A program made the translations under genes and the position numbers. Of a stretch of DNA of 64,000 bases, positions 34,438 through 45,553 are shown in pieces. The notes under the pieces were generated by a model. It was not told the DNA's origin and did not search any database. It saw only the letters and a program-made list of their open reading frames with translations. Origin of the DNA: Apium graveolens (taxonomy: Eukaryota > Streptophyta > Magnoliopsida > Apiales > Apiaceae); NCBI RefSeq assembly GCF_009905375.1, contig NC_133657.1, positions 42,341,853-42,405,852 on the forward strand, in the 5' to 3' direction. Position 1 is the stretch's first letter, and the number at the start of each line of letters is the position of its first letter.

Positions 34438-35083
34438 ACTGATTATTATAAGATGAGACAAATGGCCCCATGAAGTCAATTCCCCAAACATCGAAGACCT
34501 CAACTTCAAGAAGCACATTAAGAGGCATCTCATCCTTTTTAGACATATTACCCACTCCTTGACATCAATCACATTTCAAAACGAACTGATGAACATCTTT
34601 AAACACTGTTGGCCAAAAGAAACCTACCTTAAGAACACGAGCTGCTGTCTTTTCTCCACCATAATGTCCTCCATAAGCCGTTGAGTGGCAATCTCGCAAG
34701 ATCCCCCCCGTTTTGCTGTAAGGAATACATCTCGTGATGATTTGGTCAGCTCCTTGGCGAAAAAGAAATGGCTCATCCCACATGTACCACTTCACATCAT
34801 GAAGAAACTTCTTCCTTTGAGCAGGAGATAAGTTGGGAGGCATGATATTACTCACCAGATAATTCACAATGTCTGCAAACCATGATTCTTCTTCTTGTAC
34901 TCCAAACAGCTGCTCGCCGGGAAAAGAATCATTTATCAATATCTTGTCCAATGAAGTGGCATTAGGATTCTCTAAACGCGAGAGATGATCAGCAACTTGA
35001 TTTTTAATTCCTTTTCTGTCCTTGATCTCTAATTCAAATTCTTGGAGCAAAAGAACCTATCGAATCAACCTAGGCTTCGAGTC
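34438..35083 (-). pseudogene. Athila-like integrase, zinc-binding and N-terminal core (left body)
   Basis: Contains the RNase H tail (EIKDRKGIKNQVADHLSRLE), the linker, the H2C2 zinc-binding segment (GGHYGGEKTAARVLKVGFFW, FVLKCD) and the first catalytic Asp (VWGIDFMGPF). A TGA interrupts it just after KCD at 34565. The solo LTR separates this Asp from the second one. Confidence 0.83.
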
Positions 35084-35560
35084 CTACTTTGAGACTAGAT
35101 ATCGAATGGCAGCGTGATCAGTGAAAACTATCACCTCAGTCCCAAGTAGATAAAATCGAAATTTCTCAAAACCGTAGACGATGGCCAAAAGTTCTTTCTC
35201 CGTAGTAGTATAATTCAGTTGAGCACCGTTTAGAGTCTTACTAGCATAGTAGACTACATGAAATATATTATTCTTTCTCTGCCCAAGAACTGCTCCAACT
35301 GCATAGTCACTTGCATCATACATCATCTGAAAAGGCTCATTCCAATCGGGTGCAGTTATGACAGGTGCCGTGATTAAACTCTTCTTCAAAGTTTCAAATG
35401 CTGCAAGGCACTCATCATCGAATTTAAAAGGAACATCTTTCTCTAACAAACTGCACAAAGGCTTTGAAATTTTGGAGAAGTCCTTCATGAAACGCTTATA
35501 GAAACCCGCATTACCAAGAAAACTGCGGATCCCCTTGACATAAATAGGTGGAGGAAATTC
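35084..35560 (-). pseudogene. Athila-like RNase H (left body)
   Basis: MMYDASDYAVGAVLGQRKNN carries the first acidic residue, [20 protein letters not shown] the glutamate and [13 protein letters not shown] the third; the fourth lies in VADHLSR beyond a stop after LVSK. All four catalytic positions are readable, but stops and a frameshift upstream disable the frame. Confidence 0.83.
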
Positions 35561-36651
35561 TCAATCAGCCCCACCAAAGCCTTGTCCACCTTTAGACCTT
35601 TATTAGAAACCTTGTGCCCGAGAATAATGCCTTGACGCACCATAAAATGACATTTCTCTCAATTGAGAACCAGATTGGTCTCAACACACCTCTTGAGAAT
35701 GTGTCCCAAATTTTGCAAGCATTCATCAAAAGAATTGCCAAAGACTGAGAAGTCATCCATGAACACCTCCACATTCTGGCCAATCATATTTGAAAAGATG
35801 GCCATCATACATCTCTGAAACGTGGCCGGTGCACCACAAAGACCAAAAGAAACTTGTCTGAAGGCGAAAGTACCAAATGGACAAGTGAAGGTAGTCTTCT
35901 CCTGATCTTCGGGAGCGATACAAATCTGATTATAACTCAAATAGCCATCCAGAAGACAGTAATACTCATGACTAGCCAACCTGTCAAGCATCTGATCAAT
36001 CTAAGGCAATGGAAAATGGTCCTTCCTCGTGGCTTTGTTCAGCTTTCGATAGTCCATACAAACTCTCCACCCTGCGACTGTTCTTGTAGGGATAAGCTCA
36101 TTCTTCTCATTTGCCACCACAGTAATACCACCTTTCTTTGGCACACATTGAACCGGGCTTACCCAATAACTGTCAGAAATAGGGTAGATGATTCCTGCAT
36201 CTAGCCACTTCTTCACTACCTTCTTCATGATATGATTAAGTCTTGTTTGCTGCTCGACTGTAGGCTTGCTACCTTTCTCTAGCAGAATTTTATGCATACA
36301 GTAAGAAGGGCTGATTCCCTTAATATCTGCTATTGTCCATCCAATTGCCGATTTAAAATCTCTCAAAATCCTCAAAAGCTTGTCTTCCTCACTACCTCAA
36401 AGGTTAGATGCAATAATAACAGCCATAGTATATGCATCACCTAAAAACACATACCTCAAATGCTCAGGTAAAGGCTTAAGCTCAAGAGTAGGAGCTTCCT
36501 CAATAGATGGCTTGAGGCATTTAGGAGCTTTATCCAATTCCTCATTACCAAGAGATTCAAAAAGCATATCAATCTTCCTTTTCCAGGGAGAAGCATTCAA
36601 ATAATGCAATTGCTCTTCACCTTCGTCATCTTCACTATCTGAATTCCCCAA
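35561..36651 (-). pseudogene. Athila-like reverse transcriptase (left body)
   Basis: Finger region VQCVPKKGGITVVANEKNEL and WRVCMDYRKLNKATRKDHFP, palm LLDGYLSYNQI and FRQVSFGLCGAPATFQRCM, catalytic FMDD (VEVFMDDFSVFG). Stops occur after HFPLP (36001) and LVLN (35659), and a base is missing in ENF near 35562 compared with the right body. RT frames use FMDD rather than YVDD, as is usual in this branch. Confidence 0.87.
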
Positions 36652-37469
36652 TAAGGCTTTTCTAAGGCATCAGACCTTAGCAATTGATCAAGTTCCGATG
36701 TGACCACCGAATCGACCAACTCCGCTTTCAAGCACTCCTCATTATCAGTAGGAAATTTCATAGCATTGAACACATTGAAAGTAACATCCTGATCTAGCAC
36801 TCGCATTTTTAGTTCACCCTTTTGCACATCAATCAAGGTTTGGCCAGTCGCCAAGAAAGGTCTCCCCAAGATTATGGGAATCTTCTTATCCTCCTCGAAA
36901 TCCAGAATGACGAAATCAGCAGGGAAAAAGAGTTTATCCACCTTGACCAAGACATCCTCCACAATACCTCGCGGGTATGTAATTGAACGATCGACCAACT
37001 GCAAGGTCATGTATGTAGGCTTTGGATCAGGTAAATTTAACTTTTTGAAGATAGACAAAGGCATCAGATTGATGCTAGCTCCCAAGTCACATAAACATCT
37101 GTCAAAAGACACTTTTCCAATAGTACATGGAATGGTGAAGCTTGCTGGATCTTTAAGCTTCGGAGGCAACTTCTGTTACAGCACATCACTGCATTCCTCC
37201 GTGAGAGTGACAGTCTCTAAATCATCCAGCTTCACCTTTTGAGATAGAATACCTTTCATGAACTTTGCGTAACTAGGCATCTGCTCGAGAGCCTCAGCGA
37301 AAGGTATGTTGATATGAAGTTTCTTGAACACCTCCAGAAACTTCTCAAATTGCTTGTCCATCTTTTTCTTCTGTAGCCGCTTGGGAAAAGGCGGTGGATG
37401 ATAGATCTGTTTCTCCCCTGTATTACCCTCAGGTGGAGTGTGCTCAATAGTAGTCTTCTTTGGTTCCAC
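36597..37469 (-). pseudogene. Athila-like protease region (left body)
   Basis: The protease wording is LCDLGASINLMPLSIFKKL with the active-site D-L-G-A (D28 of the frame starting 37169), followed by DFVILDFEEDKKIPIILGRP. The segment before it (PFPKRLQKKKMDKQFEKFLE) is the usual gag-protease linker. A stop (TAA where the right body has CAA) lies after CSDVL at 37176. Confidence 0.83.
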
Positions 37470-38941
37470 TTCTTTATCCTGCTACTCTACTTCTTTCTCA
37501 GCCACAACTTCTTCATCCAACTCTTGAGTTTGATCAGAATTCACAACCTTCCCAGACCTCAAAGTGATTGCCTTTACCTGCTCCTTAGCTTCCTTCTTTC
37601 CTGGCACTTCAGTGTCACTAGGTAGTGTACCAGGATGATGACTTAGCAAGACATTGACAATTTTCCCTATTTGATTTTCCAAGGTCTTGATAGAAACAAC
37701 TTGACTTTTGCACAACAGCTTCAACTCCTCTAATTCAGATTTTTCATTAGCTGGTTGTAGCTGAAGTTGTTGCTTTGGCACATACTGCGGTTGCTAAAAA
37801 CCAGGGGGTTGTACTGCTTAGCTATATATGGCTGATAAGGCTGTTGAACCGTATTCTGAGCATTACTCTAACTGAAATTAGGATGATTGCGGTTGTTGGG
37901 ATGATAGGTGGCTGGCGCTGGTTGCTGCGATCGCTGGAAGTTGCTCGCATATTGAGTTGATTTATTAGAAATTGCATATTGATCAGTCTCATGGGCACCA
38001 GCACATAGCTCACAAACACTAGTGATTTGATTCACTCCATAATTAGCCAAAGTGTTCACCTTCATCGTCAAAGTCTTAAGTTGGGAAGCGATAGCAGTTG
38101 CTGCGTTCAACTTCAGAATTCCTGCTACCTTTCCCTGAGCAAGTCTCTGTGCAGGATTCTGGTATTCATTAGCAGCCATTAGTTTAAGGAGTTGATAAGC
38201 TTCATCATAGCTTTTAGCCCACAAGGCTCCTCCTGATGCTGCGTCAAGCATGGGTCTAGAAGTAGCACCCAATCCATTATAGAAATAGTTAATGATCATC
38301 CAATCAGGCATGCCGTGGTGTGGGCACTTCCTTAGCATCTTCTTATATCGATCCCAAGCCTCACACAGAGATTCTCCAGTTTGCTCAGCAAACTGAGTAA
38401 GAGCATTCCTGATTGTAGCATTCTTCGCCATCGGGAAGAATTTAGTGAGAAACTTTTGTGCAAGATCCTCCCAAGTGGTGATAGATCCTACTGGTAGAGA
38501 ATGTAACCTACACTTCGCTTTGTCTCTCAAAGAGAATGGGAATAATCGCATCTTAATAGCATCTTCAGTCACATCATTGAATTTGAAAGAATCACAAATC
38601 TCGATGAAATCCCAGATGTACATATTTGGGTCTTCAGTAGGATTACCCCCAAACTGAACTGAGTTCTATATCATCTGAATTATGCTTCACTTGATCTCAA
38701 ACGTGTTAGCCCTGATGGCTGGTCTAATGATGCTTGACTGAATGTCATTAATCTTAGGCTGAGAATAGTCCATCAAAGCCTTCGGATTTTCTGGTTGATC
38801 ACCCATCTCAACTAATGTTGGCTCTTCAACTTTCTCTTCTTCTTCCTCAAAAACTTCTCTACGAACTCCCACAAGTTTTTCCTCGGCTTTATCCAGAGTT
38901 CTCTTACGAGTACGCGAACGCGTATGCATACACCCTCGCTA
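37470..38941 (-). pseudogene. Athila-like gag (left body)
   Basis: Starts MHTRSRTRKRTLDKAEEKLV at 38929. The capsid core reads FSLRDKAKCRLHSLPVGSIT, WEDLAQKFLTKFFP, GESLCEAWDRYKKMLRKCPH, and the tail is rich in Q and N (CELCAGAHETDQ is the zinc-like site). Stops near 38687, 38667 and 37868; a missing C in a C run near 37813 and TAG codons near 37800 and 37482 are shared with the right body. Confidence 0.83.
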
Positions 38942-39055
38942 GAGTACCTGAAATAAGACAAGGAAACAATTAAGTAACAATGTCCGAGTCAATGAACTTT
39001 AATGACCACTGATGGAAAGCACATAACCAAATAACCAAATAAATTAACACTGCAG

Positions 39056-39073
39056 TCCCCGGTAGCGGCGCCA
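39056..39073 (-). other. primer binding site, tRNA-Asp type
   Basis: Minus strand TGGCGCCGCTACCGGGGA, two changes from the usual Athila tRNA-Asp site, six bases after the LTR end. Confidence 0.85.
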
Positions 39074-39079
39074 AAAACT

Positions 39080-40517
39080 TGTTAGTCACTAAACACGCGC
39101 TAATATTACACGCAAGTATACGAGTTCGCAAGTAGTATAGAATCTTTTCTAGTTCGTTCCTACAGAGACTGTATTTGTTAACTATTTAATTTATGCACCT
39201 AAGTAACAATGTATGGTTATTATCCAATGCTAAGACGATAACAAATTGAGGTTGTTTATAACTAAGAATTATACTAGCAATTATAACTACGAGAATAAGA
39301 TTGACTGAATTGATATATATGACAAACATGGGATTCTAACTTCATTCAATAGCCTTATTATTCTTAACCTTAGTATGCAATGGTGATGACACTAATCAGA
39401 TAACACGAAAATAATAAACGCCAACTTTCGTTGCACGAGTACCATTCTACCAGACATCCACAAAAGAGATAGAAGCTGAATAGGCACCAATTATATTGAG
39501 ACCATATATATTTATAAAATTTGACAACATAACGGTTTAAGCACAAGTTATCTATCCTGATTGTATAGGGCAAGTAAGATGGTTAAAATTACCTACGAAT
39601 CATGCATAACAATGACATAAACCTATGATAGCATGGCAAGTTCTAAACCCTTAAATTCACTTTCGCTTCATTAAGAATTAGCACGCTATCTTATAAGTTC
39701 ACGACGCTCATAAGATGAATAAGCACAACCAATACTAGGATATCAAACAATCACCACATACTAAGGTATATGAATAATTAAGCTAAAGAAATCCATAAGT
39801 AAATCCGCTAGAACCCCACGATAATGATTAGCCCATAATCGGACTCATCATCAACATGGGTTCCAATGAAAACATGATATAGAAAACGTAGTCTTTATAC
39901 GAATAAATAAAACCAAGTACAAACGAGAGTATAGGTTCAGCAAAACAAGAAACAAGCATTCAAATTACAACTTAAACAAAGATTCACAAGAATAAACTAG
40001 ATCATCTTCGCCTTTGTTGAATTATGCCAAGAGGTCTCTTGCCTTCTTCTCCTTGCACTCAGGTCCGTCTCTCACTTCTTCTTATTAAAAACGACCTAAT
40101 ACATGTTTATATAGCAGTCCATGCATCCCAAAAGTCCAGTAAATCAAATTAGAATAGAATCAGGATTTTATTATCCCGACACGGCGTGGCCGCAGCCTTC
40201 AACAGCGCGGACGCGCCGGCTCCCTGCTTCATGGCGCGGCTCGTGCTATCACAGCGCGGGCGCGCCGGTCTTCTGCCAGAAAATATAATTTCTTCTCCTT
40301 GTTCCTTGCAGCTTTGAGCCAATTCTTCAAGCCTTTACTTGCACACATCATAGACACCATATTAGCGTTAAAACAATGCTAATTCACCTGATTCACGAAG
40401 TAAAGCCTGAAATGCAAAAACACTTGAAAACACGTTAAAACACAAATAACTTGAGAATAAATATACCAATTCAAAGCTTATTAGAGCATAAATAAGTGTC
40501 ATAAATGCCACTTAACA
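39080..40517 (-). mobile_element. Athila-like middle LTR shared by two bodies (1438 bp)
   Basis: Sense ends are TGTTAAGTGG at 40517 and CTAACA at 39080, with the primer binding site on the left and the polypurine tract on the right. It is the only full-length LTR of the tandem. TATATAAA at 40113-40106 and the CpG-rich module at 40175-40270. Confidence 0.88.
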
Positions 40518-40530
40518 CACCCCCAAACTT
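40518..40530 (-). other. polypurine tract of right Athila-like body
   Basis: Minus strand CAAGTTTGGGGGTG before TGTTAAGTGG. Confidence 0.82.
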
Positions 40531-41735
40531 GAATCGATGCTTGTCCTCAAGCATAAACAGACTCAAAGAACAAGAAATAAAAATGCATGAATGCAACTAA
40601 TATGAATGCAACGATCCCAATAGAATAACTCTACCAACCAACAAGCAACATATTAACAAATACAGATATTCGCATGAAGATCAATCCAATCATACAAATC
40701 AACTTACAAACTAGAGACGTGCGAGTGTGAAGATGCTTACAGATATACTATTGCAACTAGATAAATAATCATGACTCACTACTCATCAAGGCAATCGCAA
40801 GGTTATAAATAAAATAAAAAGCTAGACTCAAAATAACTTATAACACTTCAATTCTTATATTGGAGTTTATACGGATTCATGCTTTTATTCACAACAAAAT
40901 AACACATATATGCTTATTTGACTGTGCAATAAGTGAGGTCTAAAAAAGACTTATACAATAGTACCCATGTAGCAAGCGTTAGGTTAGCGGATCCCAGACT
41001 ATAAAAGCCTTAGGTCACTAGGCACAAAGTCCCCTAAGGACTTAGTAACTCGAGTACTAAAGAGCCCACTCGTGATCAATTATACATAACACTTATTTTT
41101 TTCCTTTTTCTTTTTTCTTTTTTTTTCTTTTCTCTTTTTTTTTCAATTTCTGAATGAGTGCGTTTCGCTCCATCTCATTCAACCCTAGACTACTCATATA
41201 AATATGAGCCGGCTACTAGCCATTTGACACCTAGCCACACAACTAGCAATGAAATCCAAATTTTCCAATTTTTAAATATCCATATCTTTTATTATTAAGA
41301 GAATATCCTAAATTCTAAATATAAACAAGCGATTAACCTCAACAAACAAACAAACCATGATCATGATCTAGCACTTTAGCAACCTATAAGACCCAGTGAA
41401 ATATAAGTGTCTCTAGCATGCAAATCAACTAAATACGACTTAACATCACTAAATACGACATCGCTACACTAGCATCAATATCACAAGTCAATCGGAAAAA
41501 TTATCTACGGGATCATGTAATAATGCAAATGCATGAAACTACAAGAACAAACTAACATAAAAACTACCAAAAATTAAAAAAAAACTACATGGAAAAATAA
41601 GCAAACTATATGAACTAAACTATATGAATATGCAAAACTATATGAGACTCACACAAACTATTCCTTCAACTACTACCCCTAAACTTAAAATATTCACTAT
41701 CCTCTGTGAAGGTAATAGTAAGGAATCAGGCGTAC
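40531..41735 (-). other. 3' untranslated region of right Athila-like body
   Basis: Matches 20503-21689. Includes a T/C run at 41096-41150. No coding content. Confidence 0.7.
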
Positions 41736-42943
41736 CTACTGTGAATAAGAATCTTCACCCTCAAGGGGTGGAGTTTCAGGAGTGTCTGGAGGCGGATACA
41801 AATAGCCCTCACCAAATTCTGGCCACTGAATGTCAACTCCAATGGCTCTAAATGCGGTCCCAAGTGCCTGGGTGAGAGCCTGTGCAAAACGTCTATGAAT
41901 GTCATACATCGCATCCATCCTCCTAGCAAGACGCCTATACAGCGTCGAACTCAAACCAGCTCCCATGTATGCTCCTTCTTCCTCCTGCTGCTGCTGTGAT
42001 GGTCCTCCTTCAACTCCTAGCTGAGATATCCATGCAGTCCTGCTCGCTTGACCAGCAGCTGGTCTCCCACTAGGAAAGTGGTCAAAAGAATAACCAAGGC
42101 CCCTCAGATGGGGTTGCCTCCATCCCATTCTTGCATCGTAGCCAAAGTCGTTCTATCGATCGGAGCTCTCGGAATCTGCAATTGCTCATGTGCGGGCCAA
42201 TGCACATCAACTGCCACACAGAGCTTCGTCACCACTGACACATACGGAATAGACCCCGTAGTACTTCCCCTTAAGAACTTCAGAATCCCCTGGTATATCA
42301 CCATTCCCAAATCAATATAAACACCCTGTAGAATACCCCATAATAGACGTGCACGCTCTACCATAACCTCATGCACATGCGAAGATGGCATGATATTAGC
42401 ACATATAAATGTGTTTCATGCACGGGCAAACCTGTTCATGCCGGATGCCGGAAATGTAGAATACTCAGCGACTGTGCCCCTCTTGATCTTCTAATGAGTG
42501 TCGGGTCGACACAGAATAGAAACAATGAGATCCAGATCAAAGTCCTCTGGAGTCTTGTCATTCCAAGTATCTTGCCCCACCTTCCTTGCAGGCTGCTCAA
42601 TCAAGGTCCTAATGGCCTCTGCAATGTACTCCACCGTACGCCCTCGCACCACTATAAATCCATTCTTCTCGGCCTTGGCGTTCGCATAGAACTCGCGAAC
42701 CACACTCATAGGCACATCGGCTGGTGCTTCATAAAACGGAACCCAGCCCATCTCCAAGATCATCTCCAAAAGATTACTATCTGTCCCAGATGGCAAGAAC
42801 CCTCTCTCGTTAGCAATAAGATTCGCGAGAAGCCTTGTGTACTCCTCAGCCTCGGTAGTAGAAAACTTGGGCCTTACACCTCTTGCAGTAGAAGAGTCGG
42901 TGGTGTTGCTATCAACTTGAGTTCTTTGTCTCTTGGGAGCCAT
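41736..42943 (-). pseudogene. Athila-like ORF2 (right body), putative plant transposon protein
   Basis: Uninterrupted by insertions, so it shows the gene's layout: an N-terminal S/T-rich part, LLEMILEMGWVPFYEAP, VREFYANAKAEKNGFIVVRG, ICANIMPSSHVHEVMVERAR, TTGSIPYVSVVTKLCVAVDV, then a proline- and glutamine-rich tail (PSQQQQEEEGAYMGAGL) and DIQWPEFGEGYLYPPPDTPE. Lesions are a TAG at about 42491 (the left body has TGG, Trp) and a frameshift near 42115. About 400 residues when read through. The middle segment matches the domain annotated as 'putative plant transposon protein'. Role unknown; no signal peptide or transmembrane helix. Confidence 0.82.
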
Positions 42944-43600
42944 TGAACCTTGATTAGAGAGAATAAAAGCTTAAGTGTTTAGAGAGAATTGTGTTTGAGA
43001 AGTTGTGATATGGTGAAGAAATTGTATGTAAGTGTATGTATTTATAGGTGGAGAGGTGTGAATTCTATGAGGAATAAAAGTGTGAATTGATTGTGGGGAT
43101 TATGGGAATAATGAAATTGATTAGGAGAGGGAATTATGGGATATGTTGGAGTGAAAATCGGCTAGGAAATGATATTTGGACCAAATTCACGTTTTCCCCC
43201 CAAAACTGCCTTATTTATTTTTTTCCAGGTCAGGACACGGCGCGCCCCGCGCTGGGATGGCGCGGGCGCGCGATACTTCTGCCAAACCGGCGTGGACGCG
43301 CGCTGGAACAGCGTGGGCGCGCGCTCGAACAACGCGGGCGCATGCTGGAACAGCGCGGGCACGCGCGGGGTCTCTGTAAAAATGGTGCGGTCGCGCACTA
43401 GGACAGCGCGGGCGCACCAGGCTTCTGTAGTCAGACCTAATTTTTTCCCTTTTCTTGATTTTTTTTTGTGATTTTCTTCTTTCTTCTTGCTTCCTTTACT
43501 TACTAATATACAACAAACTTGGGTTGCCTCCCAAGAAGCGCTTCTTTTACGTCGTTAGCTCGACGTAGAATCTCGAGATCAAATGGACAATAAAACGGCA
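42944..43600 (-). other. pol-ORF2 spacer of right body
   Basis: CpG-rich modules at 43235-43420 (GCGCGGGCGCGC with variants, more copies than in the left body) and the palindrome block at 43533-43546. It lies in the same place as 30934-31523. Confidence 0.65.
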
Positions 43601-43987
43601 CTAACCACCTCGCGGTTTGCCATGTCACCATAATAATGCTTCAACCTTTGACCATTCACCTTGAATGCTTGGCCCGGATCATTCTCTAAAATTTCCACCG
43701 CTCCATGTGGAAATATAATTTTGATTATGAAGAGCCCTGACCATCTTGACTTCAATTTTCCAGATTAAAAGAGGGAGACGAGAGTTGAAAAAAAGAACTT
43801 GTTGCCCTGGAACAAATTTCTTGATCACTAGACCCCGATCATGCCACCTCTTGACTTTGTCCTTATACATCTTGTTGTTCTCATAAGCTTGAAGCCGAAA
43901 CTCGTCAAGTTCATTCAACTGAAGCATTCTCTTCTTTCCAGCTGCATCCAAGTCCAGATTCAATTTTTTCAAAGCCCAAATGCTTTA
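43601..43987 (-). pseudogene. Athila-like integrase C-terminal end (right body)
   Basis: KKLNLDLDAAGKKRMLQLNE, QAYENNKMYKDKVKRWHDRG, then a frameshift in the GPY region where WSGPF would stand (stop at 43679). It continues the gene at 56447-56874 across the SIRE-like insertion. Confidence 0.8.
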
Positions 43988-45291
43988 TATTTAGGTCCCA
44001 ATTTATTTGTAGAAGGGGGGTTGAATGCAAACAATACTGTTTAATCGAATAAAATGCGGAATAAAAAGGTGAAACAAAATTCAAGTTAAATAAAACTTTT
44101 ATTAAACTTGAAAGGTGTTACAACAACGGTATCTATTACAAGGGATTAATCTCAAATCAATTATTACAAATCTAGAATAAATTCGAAATGAACTTTTTTT
44201 TATTTTTGCAATGAAAAGATCAAATGCTAAATGCGATTTGAGATTAAGTTCTAGGGATTTTAATCCGCTAGATTCTTACACAAGAACAAGATAAATAATT
44301 CTAGTGGTTTGGATTTAACTTTACAATCTAGAATTTTGATCTTGAATAAAGCAGATGAAAAATGAAATGATTTGCTTTTGTTTCTGCTGTGTTCTTGACT
44401 TGTGTGTTCTGTTTGATTGCTAGTTGAATGTCTTCTGCTTTCTGTTGTTTAAGTAAACAAAACAATCCAGTTGAATCAGCAAGACTTTCGGCAAGACAAT
44501 CAAATGAACTGGCATGACAATCCATTTGAACTGGTAGGACTTTCGGTGAGACTATCCTTTTGAACTAGCAAGACAATCCCAATAGCTAGCAAGACAATCA
44601 GAATGAACTAGCAAGACTTTCAGTATGACTATCAATTGTCATACCGATTGTCATAGTAGTTCAAATCAAATTGTCTTACTGAATTATTAATAGATTTTAA
44701 TCTAATAAAAATTCTGAAAATCCTTAATATTAATTCTGAATTAATTAATCAATTAATTCAATTAATCAATAAATTAATCTTTGCAGATATAATTTATTTT
44801 CTTAATTAAATTATATGACTTAATTAATTAATAGAGAATTAATATTAATCTTGAGCAGCAACCATTCTTCTGAAAATCTTCTGAAAATCACTGTCAATTA
44901 TGAATCAATTCCACCACTTCAATGTTGACACTCGATGTACTGTCTGGTTCATGAGTGACTAACTTCCGTGACGTTTCTTCAAGCCTTGACCTTGATACTC
45001 TTGATTTTCTTCAGACTAAATCCTTGTAATTAATTGATACCCTGACGAGATCTCTGTCACTTGATTAAATCCACAATCTTGATTTATATCACTGAGGCTT
45101 GATCAATTTCTTGAGCTTCTTCCAGTGAATTAAGTAATCAAGTCTGTAGATGAACAATGCTTCTTAATCCTTTGACATATGTTACTATGTGAGATCTCTC
45201 TGACGATAGATCCACTATTTACTTATTACATTCTTATTTGAGTTGAGTTAAATCCTCGAATAAACAAATAGGCTATGACATATGCCTTTCA
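43988..45291 (-). mobile_element. 3' LTR of SIRE-like element
   Basis: Sense start TGAAAGGCATATGTCATAGC at 45291. The terminal bases at 43988 are altered (CCTAAAT instead of CCTAACA). Contains the GACAATC motif array at 44480-44690. Confidence 0.87.
44480..44690. repeat. GCAAGACAATC / ATTGTCATACC motif array in SIRE-like LTR
   Basis: About ten copies of a GCAAGACAATC-like motif, separated by TGAACTGG / TGAACTAGC, ending in inverted copies ATTGTCATACCGATTGTCAT. The same array is at 55630-55840 in the other LTR, and the motif recurs as hairpins at 48767-49195. Confidence 0.75.
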
Positions 45292-45303
45292 ATCTCCCCA
45301 TAT
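45292..45303 (-). other. polypurine tract of SIRE-like element
   Basis: Minus strand ATATGGGGAGAT just before TGAAAGGCATATG. Confidence 0.75.
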
Positions 45304-45553
45304 TTGCTTGTTAGACAATAACAACAAATACCTAGAGGATAACTCAACTAACAAATAAGAAAAAGATATAAACAGTAATGCAAAGCAAATAGCAGAAAAG
45401 TTCTGGATTACATTTAACATTTTCCAGATTCCAAAAGAAATTTACAAGTGAATACAAGATAGATGTTCCTCTAGCCTGAACATATAACTACATTAGTCTA
45501 TCTTGATTCATAAAGCTCTAATCATATTACATTGAGTTTTGAGCTAATTGACT

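Noticed and set aside
43087..43471. Overlapping arginine/alanine-rich ORFs in CpG-rich modules as a gene cluster
   Set aside because: Open in several frames on both strands because of the GC repeats; not conserved between the two bodies.
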